64,000 nt of DNA from Vibrio tapetis subsp. quintayensis (GCF_030409945.1 NZ_JAUFQV010000026.1:372001-436000); one strand, 5' to 3'; shown: positions 52,869 through 62,547, counted from the stretch's first letter. Numbers and translations are program-made. Notes: generated by a model not told the origin, from the letters alone.

Positions 52869-53740
52869 GTACTCAACCCTCTACCTATTATGTTCCTCCT
52901 CATAGTGTTTGGCCTTTGGTCGGCGCTATTGCGTTGTTTTTTATCGCAGTAGGGGCGGGCGTGACGGTGCAAAGCCTTGATACAGGAAGTGTATTTGGCA
53001 AGATGATGTTGTTTGCGGGAGTGGCTATTTTCCTATTCATGTTCATCGGTTGGATGAGAAATGTCATTCAAGAGTCTTTGTCTGGGCTTTATTCTCGGCA
53101 GTTAGACGTTTCTTTCAGACAAGGAATGAGTTGGTTTATTTTCTCGGAAGTGATGTTTTTTGCAGCCTTTTTTGGCGCATTATTTTATGCCCGTATGGTT
53201 GCCGTTCATTGGCTTGCGGGCGGTGACAACAATGCAATGACCAATGCAGTATTGTGGCCTGGATTCGAAGAAATGTGGCCATTAACCACTACGCCGAGTG
53301 GGCAAACGACACAAGCAATGGGGTGGCAAGGCTTACCACTTTTTAACACCATTATCTTGATTACCTCGTCGATTACTCTACATATGGCTCACACCAGTTT
53401 GGAGAAAAATCATCGAACGGCATTAGTTGTGTGGTTAGAGCTGACCATTATTCTTGCCGTGACTTTTTTGTATTACCAAGGTCAAGAATACATTCATGCC
53501 TACCAGGACTTGGGTTTAACGCTTCAATCAGGAGTGTATGGGAATACCTTTTTCTTGCTCACCGGCTTTCATGGCATGCATGTATTTTTAGGAACGGTGT
53601 TTTTGATAGTACTGCTGGCACGTATAGCGTGTGACCATTTTAATCCGAAAAATCACTTTGCTTTTCAAGCTGGCAGTTGGTACTGGCACTTTGTTGACGT
53701 GGTTTGGCTGACTCTGTTTATCTTTGTTTATGTGCTTTGA
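52865..53740 (+). CDS. coxC: cytochrome c oxidase subunit III
   Basis: The 291-residue protein has seven membrane helices and the conserved F-x-x-S-E-V-M-F-F-A-A-F-F-G-A, Q-G-Q-E-Y and F-L-L-T-G-F-H-G-M-H-V-F elements. W-Y-W-H-F-V-D-V-V-W-L near the C-terminus is typical. Its ATG overlaps the ctaG stop (ATGA). Confidence 0.96.
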   Translation: MSTQPSTYYVPPHSVWPLVGAIALFFIAVGAGVTVQSLDTGSVFGKMMLFAGVAIFLFMFIGWMRNVIQESLSGLYSRQLDVSFRQGMSWFIFSEVMFFAAFFGALFYARMVAVHWLAGGDNNAMTNAVLWPGFEEMWPLTTTPSGQTTQAMGWQGLPLFNTIILITSSITLHMAHTSLEKNHRTALVVWLELTIILAVTFLYYQGQEYIHAYQDLGLTLQSGVYGNTFFLLTGFHGMHVFLGTVFLIVLLARIACDHFNPKNHFAFQAGSWYWHFVDVVWLTLFIFVYVL

Positions 53741-53930
53741 TGGGGGAAGGGGAAGTACTAAAGGCTAAGTGCTAAAAGCGAAGTATTAAAAGCTAAAAGC
53801 GGAGCGCTAAAAAGCTAAGTAGTAAGTGTTGAGTGGAGTTTATAAAGTCGACGTACCTGAAGCTAAAACGAACAGGCTCTTCCACTTAGAGTTTAGAACT
53901 TAGCTTTTAGTACCTCGCCTTTAGTACCTC
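53741..53930. repeat. low-complexity repeat with inverted arms
   Basis: Between coxC and the DUF2909 gene, variants of GAAGTACTAAAAGCTAAG recur several times in direct orientation (53752-53819) and again inverted (53899-53930). The arms GTACTAAAGGC (53755-53765) and GCCTTTAGTAC (53918-53928) are perfectly complementary. The element could fold into a long hairpin and separate the convergent genes. It looks like a dispersed vibrio repeat rather than a gene. Confidence 0.75.
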
Positions 53931-54139
53931 TAATAAGGCCTTGGATTTGGGGTTATCCAGCCAAAATTGAGTGCGACCAATAGTAGGACGATAACAAGCG
54001 CAGAGTACATCAGGCGACGGCCGAGAAAGTGGCTGGTCGGTTTATCACTGTTGCCTTTCATCATGGCAAATAAGGCACGACCTAAGTTAAGGATAACAAA
54101 TAGAAGCATGCAGACGAGAATCAATTTAAACCAAGACAT
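53930..54139 (-). CDS. DUF2909 small membrane protein
   Basis: The protein of 69 residues has two membrane helices separated by a short basic loop (L-G-R-A-L-F-A-M-M-K-G ... L-G-R-R-L-M-Y-S-A-L). DUF2909 (twin-TM) genes are commonly found in gammaproteobacterial cytochrome oxidase clusters, encoded opposite to the surrounding genes as here. The ATG at 54139 is chosen because the conserved part starts there; the longer frame to 54232 would overlap the SURF1 gene. Confidence 0.8.
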   Translation of the reverse strand: MSWFKLILVCMLLFVILNLGRALFAMMKGNSDKPTSHFLGRRLMYSALVIVLLLVALNFGWITPNPRPY

Positions 54140-54164
54140 TTCGATAATTGCTCCATGGCGAGTG

Positions 54165-54953
54165 ATGTTGATGCGTGTGTGGTTTTGGATGGCGTTTGTA
54201 TTAACTGTGGTGGTGTTTTCTATTTTGATCAAGTTAGGGCTGTGGCAACTTGACCGTGCTGCGCAAAAATCAGTTTTGGAACAACAATTGGCAGAACGAC
54301 AAAATCAAGCGGCAGTCTCCCTTACTCAAATATCAAAACTACCAACTGACTCCAATTTAACGGGTGTGATTGGTATTGCCGATGTTGACCCTGTGCCGGG
54401 TCAAATCGTACTGCTGGATAATCAAACCTTTAATGGCAAGGTGGGCTATCTGGCTTATCAAGTTGCTGTGGTTACGGCTCCTTCCGAAACGCCATTTTTC
54501 GTGTTACTTGAGTTAGGGTTTGTAAAGGCGCCATTAAGTCGTAATGAACTGCCCCTGATTGCTATGTTACGAAACAAAAAAATAGTATCTGGCCGCCTGT
54601 ATCGACGCGAAACCAACCCAATCAGTCATCAGCTACACGCAGAATCTGGCTGGCCCAAACGCATTCAAAATCTAAATCTAGCTGAACTAGCTGAACTATT
54701 AATCATGGAGAATGGCTCGCCTATTAAACTCTTACCATGGGCGATGCAAGTTCAGAACATTGAAAACTGGCCATATCCTCAGCCTTGGAAACCCGTCAGC
54801 ATGAATGCCGACAAACATATGGGTTATGCGGTGCAGTGGTTCTCGATGGCAGGCGTATTTATTCTCATTATGCTAACGATATGCTGGCGCAGTATTCGCC
54901 AAATTAGGGTTTCGGCTCGATCTGTTCGAACCACAGGAGAAGATCATGAATAA
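54165..54953 (+). CDS. SURF1-family oxidase assembly protein
   Basis: The protein of about 262 residues has an N-terminal and a C-terminal membrane helix. SURF1 features are L-G-L-W-Q-L-D-R-A-A-Q-K near the start, L-L-E-L-G-F-V in the middle and H-M-G-Y-A-V-Q-W-F-S-M-A before the last helix. SURF1 proteins help insert heme a into subunit I. Starts at 54162 (GTG), 54165 or 54171 are all possible; the 5' part of the longer frame overlaps the DUF2909 gene and is rejected. Confidence 0.88.
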   Translation: MLMRVWFWMAFVLTVVVFSILIKLGLWQLDRAAQKSVLEQQLAERQNQAAVSLTQISKLPTDSNLTGVIGIADVDPVPGQIVLLDNQTFNGKVGYLAYQVAVVTAPSETPFFVLLELGFVKAPLSRNELPLIAMLRNKKIVSGRLYRRETNPISHQLHAESGWPKRIQNLNLAELAELLIMENGSPIKLLPWAMQVQNIENWPYPQPWKPVSMNADKHMGYAVQWFSMAGVFILIMLTICWRSIRQIRVSARSVRTTGEDHE

Positions 54954-55506
54954 CTCAGTGTTAAAAGGCGATGTATTGAGAGGGCGTTTAATGCTCATTG
55001 CTTTGGTGGTGGTGTTCGCCTTGCCAGCATTGGCTGCCAAATTGATTTTAACCATGAACTGGTATCAACCGGGAGTGACGAACCAAGGTGAGTTAGTGCA
55101 ACCGAGCCTATCGACAATGGATTTTTCTTTGCCACAACCGGAAGAACCACAATGGCGATTGGCTTATGTATTACCAAAAAAGTGTACCGAATTTTGTCAA
55201 AAGCAGCTGTATTTACTCCAGCAAAGTCACATTTCACTGGGTAAGTATAAAACGCGAGTGATGCCGACGGTGTTTGTTTCTATTGATAGTGATACCAGCC
55301 AATTGGGCGATTATGTTTTTGCGCAAGTGAGCGTGGACGATAAGTTGACGAATCATTTCCCAGAGCAAGAGTTTGTGATTATCGATCCGCTCGGGCAATT
55401 TGTTATGCATTATCCAAAACTGGAAAAACAGGGCCTGCTCATTTCACAAAGTAAAGGCATGTTAGCGGATTTTCGTAAGTTGTTAAAACTGTCACGTGTT
55501 GGCTAG
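54946..55506 (+). CDS. membrane-anchored protein of the oxidase cluster with a CxxxC motif
   Basis: The 186-residue protein has one N-terminal helix (about 15-35) and a periplasmic domain that starts L-A-Y-V-L-P-K-K-C-T-E-F-C-Q-K-Q-L-Y-L-L. This resembles the thioredoxin-like fold around the C-x3-C motif of SCO copper chaperones, although the downstream SCO His was not identified. It overlaps the SURF1 gene by 8 bases and lies just before ctaA. A role in CuA assembly is inferred. Confidence 0.65.
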   Translation: MNNSVLKGDVLRGRLMLIALVVVFALPALAAKLILTMNWYQPGVTNQGELVQPSLSTMDFSLPQPEEPQWRLAYVLPKKCTEFCQKQLYLLQQSHISLGKYKTRVMPTVFVSIDSDTSQLGDYVFAQVSVDDKLTNHFPEQEFVIIDPLGQFVMHYPKLEKQGLLISQSKGMLADFRKLLKLSRVG

Positions 55507-55545
55507 GGCGGGGCAGTGAGCGCCGCGCATTTAAAAGGAAGTGAG

Positions 55546-56610
55546 ATGAAAATACGATTGTCGTTGAATTTACTTATTAAAGTGTGTGTATTGCTGACGA
55601 TGATCGTGATTGTGCTCGGCGCGTACACTAGGTTATCAGATGCCGGATTAGGCTGCCCAGATTGGCCGGGATGTTATGGGCAACTGCTGGTTCCAGAAAA
55701 AGCCAGTGAGTTGACAGCAGCCAAAGCTCTGTATCCTGAATTGACGGTAGAACCACATAAAGCATGGTTAGAAATGATCCACAGATACTGCGCGGCGAGT
55801 TTGGGTTTGGTTATTTGTGTGATAGCAATTTGGAGTGCCAAAGTTAAAGGTCAACTGCAAGTCTTGCCGTCTGTTTTGGTGTTTCTGGTCATTGCTCAGG
55901 GCGCACTTGGAATGTGGACGGTGACGCTTAAGTTGTTACCTGTTGTTGTGATGCTGCACCTCATTGGCGGCTTTACCTTGCTGAGTCTACTTTATCTGCT
56001 TCATTGCCAACAAAATGCGGAATTATCACGAGGCATTGCATCAAAAACATCGATGTCGGGTGATAACCAAGTTCCTTGGCCCAATAAGCTTGCGGTTTTA
56101 AGCATTGTTGTCTTACTTGGTCAAATCTTATTGGGGGGCTGGACATCATCGAATTATGCCGCACTCATGTGTACCACTTTACCTATTTGCCAAGGGGAGT
56201 GGGCTTCTCAGCTCAACTTTTCACAAGCATTTGATTTATTGCAAAGCGGTCATGACAATTATGAATATGGTGTACTTGATTACTCTGCGAGAATGACCAT
56301 TCATGTGTCCCATCGGTTCGGCGCAATTCTGACGACCATCGTATTGTTTTGCCTCATTGTTAAGTTATGGAATCACACCCAAGCATCGTTAAAGGTTTCT
56401 GGAAGAGCCTTACTCTTATTACTCATTGGGCAAATTACGTTAGGTATTAGTAACGTTTTATACCAGCTTCCACTGCCTGTAGCCGTTGCTCATAATTTAG
56501 GCGCGGCCTTGTTGCTACTCTGCTTGGTTCGTATTAATTACATTCTATTTACTCGTACGGTACCCATTAAACACTCTCAGCCAATGATGAGCACTGGAGG
56601 CGAATCATGA
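55546..56610 (+). CDS. ctaA: heme A synthase
   Basis: The protein of 354 residues has eight membrane helices. Conserved parts are [21 protein letters not shown], the E-M-I-H-R-Y heme ligand helix and I-H-V-S-H-R-F-G-A in the second half. It oxidises heme O to heme A. The ATG at 55546 is preferred over the GTG at 55516 because AAGGAAG lies immediately upstream. It overlaps ctaB by four bases. Confidence 0.93.
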   Translation: MKIRLSLNLLIKVCVLLTMIVIVLGAYTRLSDAGLGCPDWPGCYGQLLVPEKASELTAAKALYPELTVEPHKAWLEMIHRYCAASLGLVICVIAIWSAKVKGQLQVLPSVLVFLVIAQGALGMWTVTLKLLPVVVMLHLIGGFTLLSLLYLLHCQQNAELSRGIASKTSMSGDNQVPWPNKLAVLSIVVLLGQILLGGWTSSNYAALMCTTLPICQGEWASQLNFSQAFDLLQSGHDNYEYGVLDYSARMTIHVSHRFGAILTTIVLFCLIVKLWNHTQASLKVSGRALLLLLIGQITLGISNVLYQLPLPVAVAHNLGAALLLLCLVRINYILFTRTVPIKHSQPMMSTGGES

Positions 56611-57518
56611 TCGATAAATCTTCTTCTCAAACTGCGTCGTTATCAAATTCAGAGGCGTCATTTCAATGGCAGGATTACTATCGGTTAACCAAGCCCAAAG
56701 TAGTCGCCTTGATGTTGCTTACCGCGTTAGTGGGGATGGCACTGTCTTCAACTGGGGCGCTGCCGTGGTTAAATGTGACCGCAGGCCTCGTTGGGATTGG
56801 CTTAATGGCCGCCAGTGCAGCTGCGTTTAATCACCTGATCGATCGACGAATTGATGCGGTGATGGCGAGGACGTATAAGCGCCCTTTGCCATCAGGGAAT
56901 GTAAAAGCCGTCAACGCGTTCTTTTTTGCGGTCGGTATTGGCGCGTTAGGCTTCGTCATCTTATATTTGTGGACTAACCCACTGACCGCGTGGTTAACAT
57001 TCGCTAGTTTGCTGGGGTATGCGGTGGTGTATACCTTGTATTTAAAACGAGCAACGCCGCAAAATATCGTCATTGCGGGAATTGCTGGCGCGATGCCACC
57101 GTTGTTAGGTTGGACTGCGATAACGGGAGAGCTTCATTCGCATGCGTGGTTACTTGTTATGATCATTTTCATTTGGACACCACCACATTTTTGGGCGTTA
57201 GCCATACATCGTAAGGATGACTACGCAAAAGCCGACATTCCAATGTTGCCCGTAACCCATGGGGTTGAATATACTAAAACCAGTATCTTACTTTATACCA
57301 TTTTGGTGGCCATCTCGTGTTTATTCCCTGTTTTAGTCGGCATGAGCGGGCAGTTCTACATGGCGGTTTCTACCGTCTTGAGCGCTGGGTTTATTTACAA
57401 AGCGTGGCAGTTAAAATTTACTGACAAACCTGGTTATGCAATGGGGGTGTTTAAATACTCTATCTATCAATTGATGTGGTTATTTGCAGCATTGTTGGTG
57501 GATCATTATTGGTTGTGA
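56607..57518 (+). CDS. ctaB: protoheme IX farnesyltransferase (heme O synthase)
   Basis: The 303-residue UbiA-fold protein has nine membrane helices and both Asp-rich motifs, [15 protein letters not shown] and the later [16 protein letters not shown]. It adds a farnesyl group to heme B, giving heme O for CtaA. The gene closes the oxidase cluster; a terminator follows. Confidence 0.94.
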   Translation: MIDKSSSQTASLSNSEASFQWQDYYRLTKPKVVALMLLTALVGMALSSTGALPWLNVTAGLVGIGLMAASAAAFNHLIDRRIDAVMARTYKRPLPSGNVKAVNAFFFAVGIGALGFVILYLWTNPLTAWLTFASLLGYAVVYTLYLKRATPQNIVIAGIAGAMPPLLGWTAITGELHSHAWLLVMIIFIWTPPHFWALAIHRKDDYAKADIPMLPVTHGVEYTKTSILLYTILVAISCLFPVLVGMSGQFYMAVSTVLSAGFIYKAWQLKFTDKPGYAMGVFKYSIYQLMWLFAALLVDHYWL

Positions 57519-57541
57519 AAGGCGGGTTTTGAAGAAAAATA

Positions 57542-57573
57542 AGCGAGCAATCACTCAGTTATGCTCGCTTTTT
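57542..57573. terminator. terminator at the end of the oxidase cluster
   Basis: AGCGAGCA (57542-57549) pairs with TGCTCGCT (57562-57569) and a T-run follows. It lies between convergent genes. Confidence 0.85.
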
Positions 57574-57581
57574 CGTGCTCG

Positions 57582-58745
57582 TTATCGCTCTATTTTAGGA
57601 GGGTAAATGGAGTAGGCCGTCACTTGCCCGGCTACAATAGCTGAAAACATAAACAAAGCAGACAAACCAATACTTGGAATAGGTAAAATAGATTGCTCAA
57701 ACACAGACTGGCTGGCACTGATCAACACTCGGCTACCCGGAACCAAAATGATAATGCCTTGAAGAATGTATATCGCTCCGGTTAAGTTGAGTTTTTTAGC
57801 CACCCAAGTGCCATATAAGGTGATCAGTACGGTGGTCACCCAAGTACCTACCACCCATCCACTGTCTAATCCCAAGTAATGTGGTCCCCACATTCCTAAT
57901 ACAGCAACGGGAAGCCCAAGTAGAATATCCATTGGTCGCGCATTAAAAATGATACCAATAGAAGCGGACAGCAAAAATAGCCCAATGATGTGCAAAAATA
58001 TCGGTACTTCATTGAGGTAACTGGTATCTGGCGCATGCCCCCAAACGGATTCACCGATATTCAGCCCAATCACAATGCCAACAAATAGTTTTATCAAGGT
58101 GAGCGCGCTTTGCCCTAACAGACTAGTGCCGGATACAAGATCATTAAACGCGAGGCACTCTAAAGCATTGGCGATAGAGAGCCCTGGCACAAACAAAATC
58201 ACTGCTGCAATGCATATGGTCCAAACCGGAATGGGCAAACCAGTGCTGGCAACAAAAGCGACTAAGATCCCGGTAACTAATGATGAAATAAATTCAACCG
58301 CAATGCTTCGACGCCCTTTACAAATAAGCTGACAAACCCAAACCATAAAGCCTAAAAATATCGAAAACAAAACCGCTTCCATGGTACTGCCCACCAGCAT
58401 GAGATAAGCCGGTGGAATGCCCATGTTTGCTAGTGCGACCACCCATTTAGGGTAGCCAACAGGTTCATCTACCGCTTCGTGACTTGGCTGATTAATGCGA
58501 ATGATAGTATTAGCAAGCAGCGCGAGGTTGATTGAAGCCGGTTTTAAACGCTTCATGACCACGGCGTTGTTATCGTTAGGGAATTGATAGTTGATAGTGG
58601 TTGGCGTTGCTTGAATCATCACTTCAACATTGTGCTTAGACGCATAATGCTGCGTGTATTTTTCTACTTTGTAAGGCGCACAACCGCTACGATGAAGCTT
58701 ATCGCCAATCTCAACAATTTTCTTAATTCGATATTCTGAAGGCAT
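57582..58745 (-). CDS. threonine/serine exporter family (ThrE/DUF1212) protein
   Basis: This 387-residue protein is the fused form: a soluble N-terminal part with L-H-R-S-G-C-A-P-Y-K-V-E and ten membrane helices. The first helix set corresponds to YjjP (G-L-S-I-A-N-A) and the second to YjjB (I-L-V-P-G-S-R). ThrE proteins export threonine and serine, and YjjPB is linked to succinate export, so the substrate is uncertain. The gene stands alone, convergent with ctaB. Confidence 0.82.
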   Translation of the reverse strand: MPSEYRIKKIVEIGDKLHRSGCAPYKVEKYTQHYASKHNVEVMIQATPTTINYQFPNDNNAVVMKRLKPASINLALLANTIIRINQPSHEAVDEPVGYPKWVVALANMGIPPAYLMLVGSTMEAVLFSIFLGFMVWVCQLICKGRRSIAVEFISSLVTGILVAFVASTGLPIPVWTICIAAVILFVPGLSIANALECLAFNDLVSGTSLLGQSALTLIKLFVGIVIGLNIGESVWGHAPDTSYLNEVPIFLHIIGLFLLSASIGIIFNARPMDILLGLPVAVLGMWGPHYLGLDSGWVVGTWVTTVLITLYGTWVAKKLNLTGAIYILQGIIILVPGSRVLISASQSVFEQSILPIPSIGLSALFMFSAIVAGQVTAYSIYPPKIER

Positions 58746-59017
58746 AGGAAAAACACACTAAGTCTATAGTGGCGCAAAGGTAACAAACAAAGCCAATTTG
58801 AACAATAAACTAATGCGATAAGTCGTTCGGTTTAGTCGGTAGGCTCACGAACTAAGAATGACAATAAGGTGGCAATAGGTAAATTAACAAACTGAAAATT
58901 AGGAATGGCATGTGGTTTGAGAATAATCTGCTGATTTTTATCATTGTCGAAGATGCTGGTCTATTATTAACATAATAATAACAAAGGCTATTAATTGAAT
59001 CTCGCATAGGTATTAGC

Positions 59018-59800
59018 ATGAAAAAGTGTTTAAAATGGATTCGAAATAGCTTTATCGCTTCTATAATTTTCATCAGTTTTTCGGTGTTGTCGTTCGACGA
59101 TCTAACCATCTACACGGAAGAATTTCCTCCCTATAATTTCACCGAAAATGGCAAGTTAAGGGGCATTACCGTCGAGTTGTTACTTGAAGCTACTAAGCGT
59201 ATTGGTAAGCCGATTCAAGCTGACGACATTAAAGTACACCCGTGGGCGCGGTCCTATCGACGAGTACAGGTTGAGCCTAACACCATGCTATTTTCTATGG
59301 CGCACATTCCCAGCAGAGAAAAACTGTTCAAGTGGGTCGGCCCCATTGGTCAAACCCGAGTGGTACTGCTGGCCAAAAAAAGTCGCAAGATCGACATTAG
59401 CGTACCAAGCCAACTATTGGATTATAAAATTGGCACAATTAGAGACGATGTGGCACAGAAGTTAGTTGAGCAAAATGGGGTAGATGCCGAGACGATTGAA
59501 CATACTTCGACCACAAAATCACTGGCAAAAATGCTCGATCTTGGCCGCATAGATTTATGGGCTTATGAAGAGAATGCTGCTTTGTGGGTGATGGAGCAAT
59601 CCGGGCTTGATAGCCGAGATTTTGAATCTGTTTATGTGCTAATGGAATTGGATATGTACTTTGCACTTAACCGAGGTACGGAGCAAAGTACCGTGGACGA
59701 GTTGCAAAAAGCGGTTGAAGAGGTAATGAAAGTCAAAACTGATACTGGGCGAAGCGACTTTCAAGATATTTTTTCCCATTACTTGCCCGAAGGGAGCTAA
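59018..59800 (+). CDS. periplasmic solute-binding protein (SBP_bac_3 type)
   Basis: This protein of 260 residues has a signal sequence (about residues 1-28) followed by L-T-I-Y-T-E-E-F-P-P-Y-N-F-T-E-N-G-K-L-R, as in polar amino acid binding proteins, and Y-K-I-G-T-I-R-D-D-V-A. No transporter permease is adjacent. Orphan vibrio proteins of this type occur with unknown function. The upstream intergenic region of 272 bases shows nothing recognisable. Confidence 0.8.
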   Translation: MKKCLKWIRNSFIASIIFISFSVLSFDDLTIYTEEFPPYNFTENGKLRGITVELLLEATKRIGKPIQADDIKVHPWARSYRRVQVEPNTMLFSMAHIPSREKLFKWVGPIGQTRVVLLAKKSRKIDISVPSQLLDYKIGTIRDDVAQKLVEQNGVDAETIEHTSTTKSLAKMLDLGRIDLWAYEENAALWVMEQSGLDSRDFESVYVLMELDMYFALNRGTEQSTVDELQKAVEEVMKVKTDTGRSDFQDIFSHYLPEGS

Positions 59801-59883
59801 AAAGGGACCTCTATACGAAGGTGAGGCAGAACCAAGTGCTATTGGTCTGCCATATATAAAGGTTTCCCTGCTCAAAGCATCGC

Positions 59884-60663
59884 TTATACGTCAACAATAA
59901 CAACGTTGACCCCTGCGTCTCTAAGAGAGTCAAGAACCGTTTCATCAGAGAGGTTATCGGTGATGAGAGTATCTAGCTGATTTGCGGCTGCGAGTACTTT
60001 TCCGCCATGTTTTCCTATTTTACTGCTGTCTACTAGCGCGACTAATCTGTCTCCATATTCCAACAGCTTTTTTTCTGCCATGTAGACCAATAGATCTGAA
60101 GTATGAACTCCAGATTTAGAAACACCTGCGCCAGTAAAGAAAATAAAACGGCTCTTGGTATCGTCGCTGGCCTCAGGGTCTGGCGATATGGTTATTTGTC
60201 GCTCTGGTAAATACTGCCCACCTAATATGATGATATTTTGGTGATCTTGCTGGATCAGTTGGCATGCGAGCGGCATAAAGTTTGTAACCACTTGCACATC
60301 ACGTCCTGCTAGGTGATCAGCCATTAAGAATGTTGTGTTACTGCCACTGATCACGACGCTGTCATGCTCATCACACATCATTGCTGCTGCTTCTGCTATG
60401 GCTTCTTTACGATCGTATCCCTCTATATCTTTTTCACTAGGAATAAAGCTGACTGGTGTTTGCCTTATTTGCTCTGAGTCTGCATCAATGGCTTCAGCCC
60501 CATTTCTAATCTTTATCAGCCTTCCTTCTCTTCCAAGTTTCGTAATATCTCGTCTTGCAGTAGATAGTGATATATCCAGCATGCTGACGTAATCATTGGT
60601 TGAGATAAACCGGTGACTGGTTAAATGATCCAATAACCGTCTATGACGTTGAGATTCATTCAT
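59884..60663 (-). CDS. DeoR-family transcriptional repressor
   Basis: The 259-residue protein has the DeoR helix-turn-helix (F-I-S-T-N-D-Y-V-S-M-L-D-I-S-L-S-T-A-R-R-D-I) and a sugar-phosphate-isomerase-like sensor domain (V-I-S-G-S-N-T-T-F-L-M-A and I-I-I-L-G-G-Q-Y). DeoR proteins usually bind a phosphorylated sugar. The ATG at 60663 is selected because AGGAGAG lies upstream; the ATG at 60714 would place the start inside the operator array. It is divergent from the catabolic operon starting at 60877 and is its likely regulator. Confidence 0.87.
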   Translation of the reverse strand: MNESQRHRRLLDHLTSHRFISTNDYVSMLDISLSTARRDITKLGREGRLIKIRNGAEAIDADSEQIRQTPVSFIPSEKDIEGYDRKEAIAEAAAMMCDEHDSVVISGSNTTFLMADHLAGRDVQVVTNFMPLACQLIQQDHQNIIILGGQYLPERQITISPDPEASDDTKSRFIFFTGAGVSKSGVHTSDLLVYMAEKKLLEYGDRLVALVDSSKIGKHGGKVLAAANQLDTLITDNLSDETVLDSLRDAGVNVVIVDV

Positions 60664-60687
60664 TTCTATTCTCTCCTGAACTTTTCT

Positions 60688-60822
60688 TGACTTATTTTGA
60701 CCTCTTTTGACCATAAAAGCAATTTAAGATTCTTAATGACTCGAATTGACCTGTTTTGACGCATAAATTGTGATTTATGACACATTTGTGACCTTAAAAA
60801 GAGTAAAATGACTTTACGTGAC
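60688..60822. promoter_or_regulatory. phased TGAC operator array of the DeoR-type regulator
   Basis: Ten TGAC motifs, mostly within TTTTGAC, begin at 60688, 60698, 60708, 60737, 60747, 60757, 60778, 60789, 60809 and 60819. Spacings are 10, 10, 29, 10, 10, 21, 11, 20 and 10 bases, close to whole helical turns. They occupy the region between the divergent regulator and operon. DeoR-family regulators bind direct repeats of this kind. Confidence 0.75.
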
Positions 60823-60876
60823 CGAATGTGGTCGGTTATGGTTGTTTTGCAGCAGGGGAGTTCACTAGGAGTCAAT

Positions 60877-61716
60877 ATGAAGTATCAAGCCGTTGTGTTG
60901 GATTTAGATGGGACATTGCTTAATGACCAGAATCAAATAAATGAAGTGAATCAAGCCGCAGTGAAATTGGCCATTAATGAAGGCTATAAAGTAACGCTCG
61001 CTAGTGGAAGACCACATCAGATGATGTTGCCTTACGCAAAGAGTTTAAACATTCAAGAACCTCTGGTTTGTTGCAACGGTGCTTACTTGTTTGATGTGAC
61101 AACTAATTCGAAAATTGATGCCTTGCCGATTAACAAAATGGAACTCGTTAAGTTACTTCATCTACTTAACGATGGGCAATTTGATTTCACTCTTTACGCT
61201 GAAAACGGCATTTTCGCTCAACATGAATCGAAACATATTGCTGGTATATCGACACAAGGCAACGAATTAGGTGTCGATTTGAACGTTCAGCTTATCTCTG
61301 ACCTGGATTCATTGGTTATTGCGGCCGGAGCGGTGTTCAAAATATTAGTGCCAAATCAAGACAACCTATTACTAGCCGAACTTAGAAATACCTTGTCGAC
61401 ACAATTTCAAGCTGACTTATCAACACCGAACAAATTGGATATCACCGCGAAAGCTGCCAGTAAAGGCCGAGCGCTTGAAACCTGGTTACAGCGTTGTGAT
61501 ATCTCTTCTCATTTCACGGTGGCTTTTGGCGACGGGGACAACGATTCATCCATGCTTAATAGTGTTGGAGAACCCGTTGCTATGGCGAATGCCAGCCCAG
61601 GTCTCAAAAGTATCGCCAATGTCATCATTACTGATAATAACGGTTGTGGTATCGGCCAGTACCTTCGCTTGATTATTCAAGAAGGTCAGCGTTTTCACAA
61701 TCACTCGTATAGCTAA
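60877..61716 (+). CDS. Cof-type HAD phosphatase
   Basis: The 279-residue protein has D-L-D-G-T-L-L-N-D (motif I with the nucleophile Asp) and G-D-G-D-N-D-S-S-M-L (motif IV), with a type IIB cap between, as in YidA/Cof sugar phosphatases. The ATG at 60877, with TAGGAG upstream, is used; a longer frame from 60808 runs through the operator array. It heads the sugar-phosphate operon, so it probably dephosphorylates or clears a phosphorylated intermediate. Confidence 0.85.
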   Translation: MKYQAVVLDLDGTLLNDQNQINEVNQAAVKLAINEGYKVTLASGRPHQMMLPYAKSLNIQEPLVCCNGAYLFDVTTNSKIDALPINKMELVKLLHLLNDGQFDFTLYAENGIFAQHESKHIAGISTQGNELGVDLNVQLISDLDSLVIAAGAVFKILVPNQDNLLLAELRNTLSTQFQADLSTPNKLDITAKAASKGRALETWLQRCDISSHFTVAFGDGDNDSSMLNSVGEPVAMANASPGLKSIANVIITDNNGCGIGQYLRLIIQEGQRFHNHSYS

Positions 61717-61728
61717 TAAGGAAAAATC

Positions 61729-62469
61729 ATGAAAAAAGTAAAAATCGCCGCAGGTCTTGCACACGTTGATTACGGTCACATTGCAGATGTCGTTAAAGAA
61801 GTTTCCGATGCGGGTGCTGACTACATTCACTGTGATGCTGCCGATATGCATGACCTGAAAAATCTACAGTTAATGGGTGGTCACCAGATCGTTGAAGGCA
61901 TTCGTCCGTACACTGAAAAACCAATTGAAGTACACGCTTACTTTAAAGATTGCGACCGTCTTTTCATTGAAAAAATCGCAGCGGCTGGTGCAGACATGCT
62001 TATCTTGCCTGCGGAGCATTTCATTGGCGCACCACTTTGTTACATCATCAAATACTGTAAAGACATGAACATGAAGTTTGGTCTAACAGTGGGCGCTCTA
62101 ACGCCAGTGTCGTTTGTAAAAGAATCTATTTACTACTTGGATCGCCTACATATTGTTATTCACGGTATCAACGATGACGACGATGAGTGGCTATGGCGCG
62201 AGTCTGCTATCGCGATGATCCGTGAAGCGCGTGAGTTGATTAACGAGCGTAACCCTAACTGTGAACTATGTGTAGACGGCGGCATTCGCAATCACAATAT
62301 CGAACTGCTTCTAAACGAAGACATCGATGTAATGGTTGCGTCAACAAATATCTTCGGCCACGAAGATGGCATTACAGCCGGTGTGCGTGACTTCAGAGCG
62401 GCTATCGACCAATTAGAAAACAAAGCGGAAATAGAGACAGAAGCGAAAGTTGAAGCTGAAACGGCATAA
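61729..62469 (+). CDS. divergent ribulose-phosphate 3-epimerase-like protein
   Basis: The 246-residue TIM-barrel protein resembles RPE: A-G-A-D-Y-I-H-C-D-A-A-D-M-H matches the place of the family's H-x-D-x-M-D-G, V-H-A-Y-F-K-D matches the V-H-L-M strand, and C-V-D-G-G-I-R-N-H-N-I matches V-D-G-G-I. The central G-G-x-F-V-P is replaced, which suggests an unusual substrate. An acidic, repetitive tail (E-T-E-A-K-V-E-A-E-T) is probably disordered. It lies 12 bases after the HAD gene in the same operon. Confidence 0.75.
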   Translation: MKKVKIAAGLAHVDYGHIADVVKEVSDAGADYIHCDAADMHDLKNLQLMGGHQIVEGIRPYTEKPIEVHAYFKDCDRLFIEKIAAAGADMLILPAEHFIGAPLCYIIKYCKDMNMKFGLTVGALTPVSFVKESIYYLDRLHIVIHGINDDDDEWLWRESAIAMIREARELINERNPNCELCVDGGIRNHNIELLLNEDIDVMVASTNIFGHEDGITAGVRDFRAAIDQLENKAEIETEAKVEAETA

Positions 62470-62547
62470 CTTCAATCATCATTTTTGGCGCTGAGCTGCT
62501 CCCCCCCTAATGCTCGCAGTAAGGCGCCAATACTTAAGGACATAGGT

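Noticed and set aside
53967..54164. N-terminal extension of the SURF1 frame
   Set aside because: It overlaps the antisense DUF2909 gene and precedes the conserved start of SURF1 proteins.
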